Program-made: the position numbers and the translations under genes
Part shown: one piece after another, positions 33,088 through 45,250 of the stretch
Position numbering within the stretch: position 1 is the first letter of the stretch
Layout of the letters: every line of letters begins with the position of its first letter
Notes under the pieces: generated by a model
What the model was told of the DNA's origin: nothing
The model's database searches: none
What the model saw: only the letters and a program-made list of their open reading frames with translations
DNA from: Gnetum montanum
Lineage: Eukaryota > Streptophyta > Gnetopsida > Gnetales > Gnetaceae
Direction of reading: 5' to 3'
Assembly (NCBI GenBank): GCA_015680685.1
Contig: MNCI01005578.1
Coordinates: forward strand, 20,316-84,315
DNA length: 64,000 bases

Positions 33088-34900
33088 TCCACTTGTATAA
33101 TTGTTAGATCCCTTCCATATATATTGGATATGGTAGTATGATTATAATCTATATATTGTGTGTGGTGTTAGTGGGTTACCAGGGATGAGTTAGTTTGTTA
33201 TGATTGTGCTTTATATGTTATGATGCTTTGGACTTTATGTTATGATTATGAGGTATTAACATGCTTAACTAACATGACTATACAGACTAGTATTGTGTGA
33301 AGTGTTAGGTTGGTGATGTGGCTAGTAAGTATGTTGGATTGGGATGCAAGAGAAATTATTCAATATGTATTTATGATAGATGTGTAATTTTGGTATTTAC
33401 ACATTTGAATTATAGTGCTATGTTGTGTGATGCTTGGATATGATTTTAGCATATGGTTGTGTAGTGTGTTTGATATGAATCTCATCGATTCAAACAAAGT
33501 TTGATTTGGAGTCTTGGTATGTCTATTATGCATGCTTGAAATGCAAAGTATTAGTTAAGAAGGAAAAAATTAAACTTATAAAAATGTTAGTTAATAAAAC
33601 TTAAAAAAAGTAAAACTAAATCTATTTTAAAATGTGCATATTAAAAATATATCCATTTTAAAAAGCATATAACATGAAAAGTATATCCACTGCTTCTATT
33701 ACATTGCCTTTCTCCACCACATTTGTTGCTTATTTTAGATTTGTGTGTGCATAGAAATAGAAACTTCTTCAAAGTCTATTTTTCTTCTATCTCCTCTATT
33801 CTTTCCTTTTAATCATTCTTCCAAATTTTTAGCTTCCTAAATCAATTTTGCTTTGCTATGAACATGGATTTTGAGTTGTTGTGGTTGTATCTACATGGGT
33901 ACAAGACTTGTTTTGAGGAAAATTGCATCTTGCTAAATTTTGAGCATTTTATTCTTGTTTTGGACTTTTTTCTTTAGTAGAATTAATTGGTGCTTTGTCA
34001 TTATCTTTTCCATGTATTTTTGGGTTGGATTAGTATATATGATCATGAAATGTGGGCATGTGAGGTAAATAGGTTAAAGATTAATTTTGGATGTATAATA
34101 TCACATATTGTCAAATATGTAGTTATGTTTTATAGGTTATGCATGACATGGTTTGAATGAATTGATTGCTTTGAGACTTATAAAAATTGGTTAATGATTA
34201 GGGTGGTATTGATATTATGTATTCTACATATAGTCTTAATTTTGATGCTTTTGGAAAAATTAAGTTAGGTCTACGGTAAAAAGGATGCTTTTTATCACTA
34301 CCTTGAATTCTTTTGTTGTTTTAAGTTCAAGCATGAATGTTGAAAGTGATGTAAATATTTTTAAGACTATGATCATTTTTCCAAATGACAATTAATTTTC
34401 CTCTCATGATTTTTCAAATAATTATTTAAACTTTAAGTTTTTATACCTTAGTAGACATCTCTAAAATTGGAACGTTTTTACTTTTCATATTATTTTTCGT
34501 ATTTACTATTCAATGTTAAACATATAGACTTTGATTTTTTTCTTATTATTATTATTATTATTATTATTTGGGTCCAACACCCTCTCTCTCTCTCTCTCAA
34601 TCTTGGGGTTTTTTTCCAATTTTTAAGGTAAAGAAATTCACATCAATATCACAATCCCATCTATACATTATAATAATAGCTATGACTTACTATAAAAGCA
34701 TTCTATCACATGGCTAGTTTGTTACTGCAAAACATGTAATTTATGATATTAAAAATGGAGATATCTTATGGAAAATTTTAATTAATGAATTTCACACATA
34801 TGAGTGATGAAGTATTTTTTCTAATGGAATTAAGATGTGAGCTATAAAACATGTAAATTCTTAGTGTAGAGAGCACTAGTAAATAGTTAACTTATATAGC
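33088..34900. other. AT-rich DNA without recognisable genes; microsatellites at 34543-34598
   Basis: I see no coding frame with domain content on either strand. A (TTA)9 run is at 34543-34569 and a (CT)n run at 34582-34598, separated by GGGTCCAACACC. Poly-T and poly-A runs are scattered. Confidence 0.6.
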
Positions 34901-35059
34901 ATTGTACTTGAAAGTACTAAGTTTAAGGCCCAATGTTAGAAGCCCTTTTCACCTACTAGCCTAAGAGTGTGTCTTAGGCAATCTTTACTTGTCATGACCT
35001 TGTAAAAAATAAGTCTCTTTAATTAATGAAATGAAGATTTATTATGTCCAAATACGCAT

Positions 35060-36120
35060 AGGATCTATTGGAAAGATATTACATTTTTATAAAAAATAAA
35101 GATAATTTTTACAAATTGACCAAGAACCAATTGAGGTATCAAGAACAATTCATATAAATTTTTTGTTGTAACATTATAATGATATCTCAAATGAGTAGTC
35201 ACAACACAAAAAAGAAACATATGTAACTCATCTTTAAGGGCTTCTAATTTGCACAACCTATAAATGTGCTCTTCTTAGGGGAGTTAAATCCATCTTCTAC
35301 TTCCAATTCTAAGATGATAAGAACTTAAGTGAAGTTTCCTAATAGCATTCCAATACTTGATTGGAATAGTAGCTAAGAGATAATAAGTTTCTACATCTAT
35401 TTTATTAGATTTAATGTGTTGTAGATAAAATTGTCTTTTAGATTCCACATTAGATTACATCTTTGTTAAAACCTTTTGCTTAACTAGTTGATGAATATGC
35501 TTAGGACTTTGCTATATGTCCTCTTAAGAGATATTCCATTTTCTCAATCATTTCATCCCCTAAAAATACCAACCACATCTTATGAATCCTTAAGAACTAC
35601 TTTAAAGAATTTGTGTTGCCTTGAGATATGCAAGCAATGAGTGTATGTAATGAATTAACACAAGACTTCTATTTCTAAAGGTAATAAATTGCATTCACAT
35701 AATAACATTGAGTAAGGTATTTGTATCTTCACCTTTAATTCATTGAGAAGAAAATATTTATGCATTATTTCAATATCTTTTCAAAGTTTAGCACTGAGTC
35801 TAAGTTTCCAAACAACGCATTAATACAATACAGCAGGATAGTTGATAGTCTAAAAATTTTATTTTTAAAATTTCTAAGTCCAAAGTCTTAAATCCTTATT
35901 CTTATTTTTGAAAGTGTACAAAGCCTTAAAACCTCTTGCTATTTTCCTTTGATGCACTTCCCCAACATGAAATTGTCCATATAAATAACATCCAAATATT
36001 TAAAAGAATCTACTATTTGCATATTAGTAACTTCAAAATGGAAGTTATAACAGGTATTTTTTGTACCTCACATTATCAATTAATACGCTTGTTACTTTGC
36101 AATATGTTAGCTTAGTAATA
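35060..36120 (-). pseudogene. LINE reverse transcriptase C-terminal region
   Basis: On the minus strand a broken frame reads KYFLLNELKVKIQIPYSMLL and LPLEIEVL (about 35720-35660). Further on comes KYWNAIRKLHLSSYHLRIGS, then EEHIYRLCKLEALKDELHMF (35280-35200). This is the pattern PLEIE..., then SxHxLxIExGR, then CxxCxLxxLEDExHFLxxC, found at the end of many LINE-type RT proteins, with the first Cys of the finger lost. No 5' part is visible. Confidence 0.6.
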
Positions 36121-36129
36121 ATAGTCTTG

Positions 36130-38900
36130 GCTTGGTAAACCTTGGTCAGAAATTCGATTTCACTAAGTTATAAATTAAAAAAAAATCCCTAGTCTAATAG
36201 ATCCAAAGGATCTTAATGAATGTAAGTAAAATTTCAATTTTAATTTCAATAAGTTTAAAGCTTGATTTGGGGTATCATGATGTTTATTGTATTGATTATT
36301 GCCTATATTTGATTAAATTATTGTTCATGTAAATATTAAATTAATAATATTATGTTTAATATTTACATATGAACACATAATAAACATAACTAGGTACTTC
36401 ATTATCCAACAAATTACATGACTTAGTAAAGAAAAGAAAAGAAAAGAAAAGAAAAAAACTAAGAATTCAAATAGTTTTAAGGCACTTTCCTTGGAATAGG
36501 AATGGTAAGTGAACATAAAAAATACACAAATAAAATAATAATTTACCATCTAATTTTTTAATTTGGATGTGATTTTTGGCATCTTTTCCTTTGCAAGTTA
36601 TGAAAGAATACTAACAAAATGATTGGTTTTGGTATAATAATGGATGATATAACAAACAATTATTTATATAATAGATATGAAAGAAATGGGATGTTGAACC
36701 CTAAAAATAATGGATACTTCAAGTGGTTAGCTCCTTGTCTTGTTAAGTAATAAGTTATTAGTTTAAGTGACACTAGAGACATTGTTACATTCCTTTATAA
36801 TTCTTTTAATGAATCATGTTAGCTATATGTCTTAGGGTGTACCTATAGTAAAATTAATCTAATTTTAATACCTTGCTATTAAAAGAAAACATAGATATAT
36901 ATTCATTCAAAAATATAGATATAAAAAATCTTAATGCAAACATAGAGAGTAGAAACCTTCTTTAATGTAATCCATCTATCATGAATTTGTAAATAGAAAA
37001 CTATAAATAACTGCTAATTTGATCTAAATAGTGCCTAATCTGGATGAACAAGAGATCCAAACTCCTTTATTAAAAGAAACCCATAATGGATTAATTAGCT
37101 TGAGCATATCTTTTAAAATTGTAATACAATTGTAGTTTTACTACTCACTATGCATGCATTATGTCTTTTAAATATGTATTGGTACTAGAGAACCAAAAAT
37201 AAAGATGGCCCAAGGGAAAAAAATAGTGAAGAATGTTCTTAGAATAACAATTGTTATTATTTTTGGATTTTAATTACATTTGTCTATTTTTGAGAAGGAG
37301 TATCCATTCATCATCATATTTAATGACTAAGACAATTAAATTTTGTTTGAAAGAAATGCCTTATAATAATTAATAAGCTAAAGTCCTTTACGTACAAACC
37401 AATAAATAATTTAATCAGAGGAGATTTTGTAGAAGCTTAATTACTAAAATAATAAATATAAGTAGATTAAAAAATTTCTCGACAACTAAGAATTTTTTAA
37501 CAAGGATGAGATTTTTTTATTTTTTTTCTATTTATTAACTTTCTTTTTTTAAAATGAAAGCTTCTTCTCTATTTTATCAATAACAACAACAACATCATCA
37601 TCCTAGCCTTGTCCTAACAAAATGGGATTGGATAATTTTAACAAAAACATAATTTCATAAATCTTTCTAATTAAGCTCAAAAGAAAAAGGTGTTTGTAAA
37701 AGCTTTAAGACATTGTCTATTTTAAATATTTTGAAATGTTTAAGAGTAATCCACTTACCAATGTTATTTTTGCAATAAATAATAATTTTTTTTGCTAATG
37801 GACATGAGAGTCAAACAATATATAATATTCTACTCTAGCTAACAGATTTTTGACATCTTGCAAAGAATTACTAATCATAAAAATAGAATAATCTACAAAA
37901 TGCATATTAGATAGTTGCATACCTTGATCATTAACTAAACTTAATAATATTATTTTCAAAATCATAGTGTAATTTATATGAAGGAAAGTCTACTACAATA
38001 ATGTAAATTGTGGAATTAGCTTATAAACTTTATGAAATAATTATTCAGAATAAAAAGAGGGAATTATTCCAAAATTTGTAATGGAATTGCTTTGTAGAAG
38101 AACCACTTAGATGATTACCCTGTAAAAGAAATCCTTCAATTTCCTCATCAGAAGCATTAGTATGAACTTTGAATAGCCTTTAGAAGTTAAGAAGGTCTAA
38201 CACAACTTGAGTAGTAAGAGGTGTCATCTTCTTGACACTTATCACTAATTGTGAAAAATGAACTGCAAACCATAAACTTGGCTGAAATACCAAGTGTAGC
38301 AACATTTCTTTGGAGAAGTACTATTTGGATGATTATGTTATGAAAGAAATCCTAAAATTGGCTCATCCAAAGGATTGGTATGGACTTCGAATAACCTTGG
38401 GAAGTTAGGAAAGGCCAATAGTGGTTGAGCAGGTAAGGATAGTTCAAGAAATTATGAATCCTATAGACATGCCTTATTTATGGGAACCAAATTTAGGCAT
38501 GAAACATAATCTTTCGATGACCCAATATTTTTTTATGCAAAAAAATTTGGAGTAGATTGGGTATTTCTATGAAAATGTTCTGTATTCTTTTACAAGAATA
38601 CCTCCACAAACTAAGTGTTAAAAGTACTTAGCGCATGATTACAAATGGTCTTCAATTTAATATAATCATTATTTCAATTAAAGATAATGGCATAATAGGG
38701 CTCAAATCTCCAGTTGAATGTATACTTAACCCTACTAAACATGAACCAAGAATAACAAGGGAATGATAAAAATGTATAGTTTAAACATTGAAAAATGGCT
38801 ACGTATTTACTGTTGGAAAAATGACTAAGTATAAAAGGCTCAAAATAAACTAAGTATAGAATGCACTATAAGAGATGGAATAAATTCTAAAGTATAAAAC
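36130..38900. other. AT-rich DNA; RTE 3' end and a tandem duplication
   Basis: Mostly featureless. At 37565-37640 the minus strand carries an RTE-type 3' end ('ccattttgttaggacaagg' then (GAT)n and (GTT)n). Two copies of a ~135-bp segment lie at about 38090-38225 and 38308-38440, with shared words 'atgattatg..gaaagaaatcc' and 'gaagttaagaa', about 218 bp apart. A (AAAAG)n run is near 36427-36455. Confidence 0.5.
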
Positions 38901-38999
38901 ATGAATAAGATAGCATAAAATATTAGAATATGAATGTTATAGAATGGAGGAAAGGGTTTAGGTTCCATTCCCAAAAAATAAAAATGCTTTAGCGTTGCA

Positions 39000-40900
39000 A
39001 AAAATTAATGTTTACCTCCTAGGAAGGGCTAAACTACAAGTGTTAATAAAGAGTGTAAGTGAGATAAAATTAACAATAGAAACCTGATTCATGAGTAAAA
39101 TATGGATTTGAAGAGTGGAATTGAACCTTTGGAGGATGGGCATATGAATAGAAAACTTGTAGAAATGTTTGGCTAAGTGTCCTAGGATCGACACTAGTGT
39201 TGAAAAAAATTCTAACTTTAGAAAGTGATGTTGGAGCTTGAAAAATTCAAAACCTAGAGTGTTCACACAAATGTTATTTAATTGATGTGAGTGTAACGTT
39301 AGAATTAGTACTAGACCCTAGAGAAGCTGTGGTAATCATGGAGCATGCAAGTGGCACTAAGATATTTGCTACATATGCTCTTAATCTTTCAAAAATTTCA
39401 AAAAAAGAGAGCCTAAGATCTTAAGAAATGAGCTTCAAAATATGGATTTTAGTGCCATATTTATAGGGTTAGGGTTATTAATTTTATGCTTAAAGGTAAA
39501 TGAAGTTCATTGGAGGTTAGTTTAGAATTTTTTCTTGGTAGGTTTGACCATGCAAAATAGGCAATATGGATTTTACAAAGGATGATGCTAATGCTAATGT
39601 TGACATTAGCATTACTAGGAGTCTATAATCAATTTTAAATCTCAAGGACCTCTTTTGACACTTGGACTAAGGTTAATTGATGTTGAGATAATGTTAAGAA
39701 GTCCATGATGGTAGGGAATAATGTCAAACACTGATTAAGAATGTTGAGGAAGTAGGATACATGTTCCAAGTATGGTGATGCTAAAATTGATGGTGAAAAA
39801 GTTTTAGTGTTACCAACACTTAATAAAGTTTTTGAAATTTTTTTTAAGTTATAGTTTTGAGCTTTTGGTGCCCCCTTTGACACATGATTTGATATCAAAT
39901 TCTACTAAGACGATGCTGAGAAACCTAAGAAGCTTGTGGAAGCTATCATATATTACTAAGGAAGATGATGAATGTCAAAATGTGGATCCCAACAGACTGA
40001 TGCTAGCATCAATGGTACATATAAAAATTTTTCCACTTTACTAACGTCAAAATTTTAGACTTCTAGGGTTCCATTTGATGCTTGAAATGATGTCAGATAA
40101 TGTTGAGATGATGTCAAGAAGTTAGTGAACCAAAGGAATGTGATTGAAAGCTATTTGGAAAGGTTAGTGATGTCATTTTGAAGCCTCCCCAGATGTTGAA
40201 ATTAATAGTATTGCTAGCATTAGTGTCAAAGTTAAATTGATACTTAGAAAAATTTTGATCATTTTTCCAAGTTACCATATTTAGCTTCTAGGATTCCTAA
40301 ACTAACATCGAAATGATGCTTGTTGAACATAAAAGAGCTTGGAAAACCCAAGGATGTGTAAGACTATAGGTGAGATGATCTTTGGAAATGTTGATAACCA
40401 TGATATGATTGGTAATGTTATTGTTGACACTAGCATTAGCACCAAAGTTAGAAAACATTTAGTCTTGGGATCCTAGGAGCAAACTACGTGAATGTTAAAA
40501 TTTAAATCATATGATGTCATAAATGTCTTGGATGAGTCATTTAGAGTCTTGTGAGGCCTAATTTATGGCTAAAACATAGCTTTGGTATGGCTAAAACATA
40601 GCTTTGGTATCCATGAAATGATCATGATGATATAAGGAAAGCATTAACATGGGATTTATGTCAACTCCAAACTTCAAAAATTTTTGGTTTCCTAATGTTT
40701 TTTTGGGTCAACAAGAAAGAAATTCATAAGCTAAGTTAAAAACCTAAGTAGTTCTTGGAGGTCTTCAAGAGATGAAAAAGTATTTGATGATGCTATTTTT
40801 GAAGAGTTTGGTGCTTAAACTCTAGTGAAACAATGCCAAAACCACACTTAGTCATGAACATTGGCAAGTAAAAAAAGTGCGTGTAAAATTGTCCTCTCTT
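39000..40900 (-). mobile_element. long LTR of Tat/Ogre-like element R1 (block I)
   Basis: Its minus strand aligns in order with blocks II (48590-51740) and III (57840-59900). It has a TATAAATA box at about 39470-39463 on the minus strand and U3 tandem units of about 208 bp, each with a GCTAGCATT/ACATTAGC-type palindrome (near 39590, 39790, 40000, 40208 and 40425). The downstream part has one 35-bp 'agttagaat' unit. It sits 3' of R1 integrase on the minus strand, so it is R1's 3' LTR. Exact ends were not found. Confidence 0.65.
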
Positions 40901-40939
40901 AATGGATAACACTAAGATGTTGAAGAGGGATCCATTAAG

Positions 40940-41626
40940 AAGAGAATGGATAGATGAATTAATGTACCTACAAGAGAAAAGTGGGAAGAAAGAAAGGAGC
41001 AGGAGAAGGAGAAATATTAGAATATTGCTAATACACCAATCATGAGAATAGTGCTATGCCACAAAATAAGGACATGGTTAGATCCTATACATAAGATGAC
41101 TAAAGGGATGTCAATGGAAATGTTCATATCCCACCCCACTCATGTTCTTAACAGAAGCTTAATGGAATAGAACAAATTTATTCAAATCTCATCAATATGT
41201 TAATGATAGGAAAAGGAAAGAGATAGAAAAAAGAAGTTAGACAAAAAATGGAGAAATATGAGATTGAATAGATAAAGTAGAGAGGTATAATAAGAGGAAA
41301 TAATAAACTATGGGAGATATGAGGGACATCACCTATATACCAAGATGAGGAACTATGTCATAGAAGTGGGGCATGGCTAAATCCCACACTCTAATGATAT
41401 GTATGTTGAGAAGTTGATAATTTCTTTTCCTATCCCACTTAAACTTAACACATCATCACATAAAGTAAATAAAAAAATATTCATTGCTCTTTGCATGAGG
41501 TAGATTGCTAATAAATATCCTCACCATAGTGTGTTGTAAGAAGAAATGTTAGTAGAATAGAACTAGTAGAGATTAGGGGGATATATGCAATTCAATGAGT
41601 AAGATAGAAGAAAAACATTAGGGGAG

Positions 41627-41628
<2 letters not shown>
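40940..41628 (-). repeat. ~340-bp tandem repeats in the 3' region of R1
   Basis: Two units carry the phrase 'gtgctatgccac..aaataagg(t)acatgg..taga/atcc' near 41050 and 41365. Matching units occur near R2 (61630-62520) and, inverted, at 57330-57835. Subterminal tandem repeats between pol and the 3' LTR are common in Tat/Ogre elements. Confidence 0.65.

Positions 41629-41692
<64 letters not shown>
41629..41692 (+). repeat. (GA)32 microsatellite
   Basis: Uninterrupted GA for 64 bases, ending in ATTTTTA and an N at 41699. It lies in the R1 3' region. The length may be an assembly estimate. Confidence 0.95.
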
Positions 41693-41697
<5 letters not shown>

Positions 41698-41749
41698 ANT
41701 GTTATTTTCTATATTTTTTATTGAAGCCATAAGTTTAGTATCATTTGAG

Positions 41750-42740
41750 GTAACCTATGTTCATAGGATCTAGGTATTGATTCTTATCTAAGTCTATCAA
41801 GGAGTATGCTCCAGTACCAAGGCTCTTGAGAACAATAAAGGGATCTTTCTAGTTCGAGGAGAATTTGGAAGTCTTGAAATTAGGAAAATACCTTAGAAAA
41901 AGATTAGAATCCTTGATTTCCATTAGTCTAAAATACTTATCAAGGTGATGTCACATAGCTTTTTGATGGTTTTGAATGCTAATTATTGCTTGTTTGTGAT
42001 TTTCTTCCAAGATGTCTCATTCAACACATTGCATGTTGTTATTATCCTCATATATCATTTAATTCTTCAAGGATAATTAATATGAAGGCATGTCTAGCTC
42101 CACTAGAAACACAACTTTTGACTCATATGTGAGCATGAAAGAGGTTCAACAAATTATGGTTTTGTAGATGATTTGATAAATCCATAGGGCATGCAATAAT
42201 TGGGTATGCCAATTATGTTAGGATTTGTCAACCATGGTTTTGAGAAAAAAAAATAATGAATTTATCAGTTGAGTCAGCTTAATCATTGAACTACAAGTAG
42301 TATGGATGTGTAAATGATTAGATGATTTGATCTTGTTCATAGAATTTGAGAAGTTTTTCACTCTTGAATCAAGGTTCATTATCAGTAATACTGTGAAGGG
42401 AAATACCAAAGTGAATGATTTTATGATGTAAGATGAAGTAACATATGTGCTTAAATATTGTAAATTTCAAGGAAATAGATTTAACCTACTTAATAAAGTA
42501 CTCTATAGCTATTAGGATGAGTTGGTGATTAGTGGATGAAGGAGGATTGATAAAATGTATGAGATCCAGCCCCCATTTTTGGAAAGGCCATATGATTTTA
42601 AAGGTTCTAAGCTCTTGAGATGAAACATAAATAACCATACCATGATGCTGACATGTATCATAAATCATACATATCCTATATGTATCCTTATACATCATAG
42701 AACACCAATAATTAAGTGAAATAATACGAGCTATGATAAC
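41750..42740 (-). pseudogene. R1 integrase core
   Basis: On the minus strand WPFQKWGLDLIHFINPPSS (about 42580) with IAIEYFIK after it is the start of a Tat-type integrase core, with the first D present. ITDNEP carries the second catalytic D region and a degraded AxSTxK-like stretch follows. Stops and shifts. The C-terminal part fades into the (GA)n region. Confidence 0.78.
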
Positions 42741-43149
42741 CCATGAGCCTAAGTGATTGCCACATATATTAGAATGAACTTGTTCTAAAACATTTTACAC
42801 TTTGTCATGACTTAGATAACATAAAAAAAGCCTAATGTAGAAATGTAATAGAAAATACTAGGCTAAAGAATATAAAAATACTTATATTATTTACATAGGG
42901 TGTCCTTTTGTCATGTTGATAAGTGTTCAAGAGTTTCTTTGGTTTGTAAGTATTATATGTTGTCTTAGTATTATTTGTATTCTTCTAAGTTAACCAAGCC
43001 TAGAAATTGTGTATTCATGAGGGTTATTGGTATTTTTAGTGTTGAATAAGTTAAATAATTCTTAAGAGAAATGGAGTCAGCAAGCAAAGTAAAAGTAGCT
43101 AAGACATTAGCAAGCATGTTTTTTGAATGATGAATATGTGTGAGTAAAC

Positions 43150-43740
43150 ATTCATCAAAAGGAGAAACTAGTTTTTTTTGGTTGAGTAAAGCAAAGGATA
43201 GAGGTGTTCAACCTTGCATTCATATTAATTATTTACTTACCATACAATGAGTTGAGAGTCACCATGAATGAAAAGTCTCTTAATTTCTAACTAGAGTGCA
43301 AAGAGAAAATGTTGATTGAGACCCTTGTATTCAACTACATTGTTAGTGCATAAAAAGTTAAACTTATAAGTTTGATAAATAGAATTTATACCTTGATGAT
43401 GAAGAAAATAAGCTATGCTAGATCTTTGGGCTATGTGGGAAACATCAAAATAAAAATGTGAATCAAAATCCTCATGTATTAATGTTAGGGTTGGAAGAGG
43501 GATGATCTGTTTCTCACTTGATTCTTTAGGTGGAGATTAAATGGTGATTGCAGAATGCTTCGATACTGGGGCTAATGTAAGAAGGTCTACTATGGCTTGG
43601 CCCTTGATAGAACATTGGACAAGGTAGTATATGTCAAACTTAGTGAGAAGTATTTTCCATATTTCTATGCGATTATTATCATAAGGATTGGTAACAATAG
43701 AAGGTAGGACATTATCTCTACAAATTGCATGAAACATAAC
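43150..43740 (-). pseudogene. R1 archaeal-type RNase H
   Basis: Minus strand: the tether GQAIVDLLTLAP (about 43595), then HFYFDVSHIAQRSS (about 43465), NFLCTNNVVEYKGLNQHFLF (about 43350) and RLFIHGDSQLIV (about 43275). FDxS..NNxxEYxxL..GDSxLIV is the second, archaeal-type RNase H that marks the Tat/Ogre lineage. The E of NNVVEY and the D of GDS are kept. Confidence 0.75.
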
Positions 43741-44269
43741 CCCCAGAAAGTAGTGTCTCCATTTCTTATTGGTAAATACAAGGTCTAAGCAAGATTTTTC
43801 TATATGTATGTGTAGAATGTTTTATATTTAAAGAGGGGATGAGAGATGTAGTAGATAGGAATATATATACCATCTTCACATTGTTAGCAAAGCATGATTG
43901 CGATACTATGATTGGACTTAGAGAGATAGAGGTAGAAAGGTTGGTTGAAAGTTAGAGGATGAAGGAATGAAAGGTTGGTAAGAGCATGCTTAATCACATG
44001 AAAGACCTCTTGACACATTGAGTCCTAGTTGGAAGTAGTTGATTTTTTAATGAGGTGTTAGAGAAGATGAACCTAATTAGTTAGGTATCATATGATAAGA
44101 TGAATGGATTGGAGTCTACCTTACAAGATGTACATGTATTTTAGATACTTCAATGGTAGGTGGTTTATGATTGTCTTAACCTTGTTATGGTCTACTGTGA
44201 TACCATTGGCTGAAACTAGGAATCCTAGCATCTTGCTTATTTTTACACCAAAGATACACTTTTTGGTGT

Positions 44270-45250
44270 TAAGTTAGAAATTATAGTTATTACATTGGGC
44301 TAAGACTATATCTACATCGGTGGAATGATTAGTTGTGATGATAAATTTAACTATTAGATCATCCACATATTCATTGGTAGTTTTAAACATTTTTCCACTA
44401 AAGATAAAGGTCATGACTTGTTGATATGTTTCCTTGGTATTCTTAAGTTTGAAAGGCATCTTTTTGTAGTAAAAGATCCCCTATGAAATTATGAAAGTTA
44501 TAAAGCATTGATGTTTAGGATTGATTTGAATTTGATCATAACTTAAAAAGCCATTCATGAAAGTAAGTAAAACATGATCCATCATTGTGTCTATGAGTTG
44601 GTTAATGCTAGGTAATGGGAAGTCATTTCTTAATAACACCTTGTTGAGATCACAAAAGTTAATGCATATTATAATGACATTATTTTTCTTAGGGACAATG
44701 ACCATGTTGGATGCTTAGTCTAAGTAGTCTATGGGACATATGAATCGTATATTGTAAAGCTTTGTAATGTCATCTTTAATGGCTAAGACTAAGTCAAGTT
44801 TGATTTTTTGGACTTTTTGTTTGATAGGGTTGGATCCTTCCTCAAGAATGATATTATGTTGCATCAAGTTGGATCTAAATCCAACAAGTCATCATAGCCC
44901 TAGGAAAAAGTAATAGAATTTTTTCCAAGTATTTTTAGGATAGATTCCTTAATGTCGTTAGGAAAATTTACCTCCAGTTAAAGGATCTTTTCTTCATTTT
45001 GATAATTAATGATGGTAACTCAACAAGGGGATCATTAGTAAGGATTGGTTCTCCATCTAAGAATATAAGGTTATCTTGGAGAATAAAATCCTTCTTAGTG
45101 ATATATAGTATTGAAATGATAGAATCTATGGGATTAGAGGGATATAAGAAGATAAGTTGATCAAATCTCTATTAAGGAGCTTGATAACTTGGCCATGGGA
45201 TTCATTCAGGATAAGGGATTTGTGTAGGTGGTGAAGGATGATGAGGTCCA
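44270..45250 (-). pseudogene. R1 reverse transcriptase
   Basis: Minus strand order: an upstream degraded region (45250-44900), then NMVIVPKKNNVIIICINFCD (44708 on), LRNDFPLPSINQLID, FMNGFLSYDQIQI, KKMPFKLKNTKETYQQ (about 44462) and EYVDDLIVK (about 44370). YVDD is the intact catalytic box. The wording PKKN..NDFPLP..YxQIxI..MPFxLKN is of the Tat lineage. A stop lies between the two main frames (near 44480). Confidence 0.82.

Noticed and set aside
33088-39000. 3' LTR of P1 resuming after M2
   Set aside because: No plus-oriented TGATGAG LTR or matching target duplication could be found to the right of M2, so the right end of P1 is left open at 20017.
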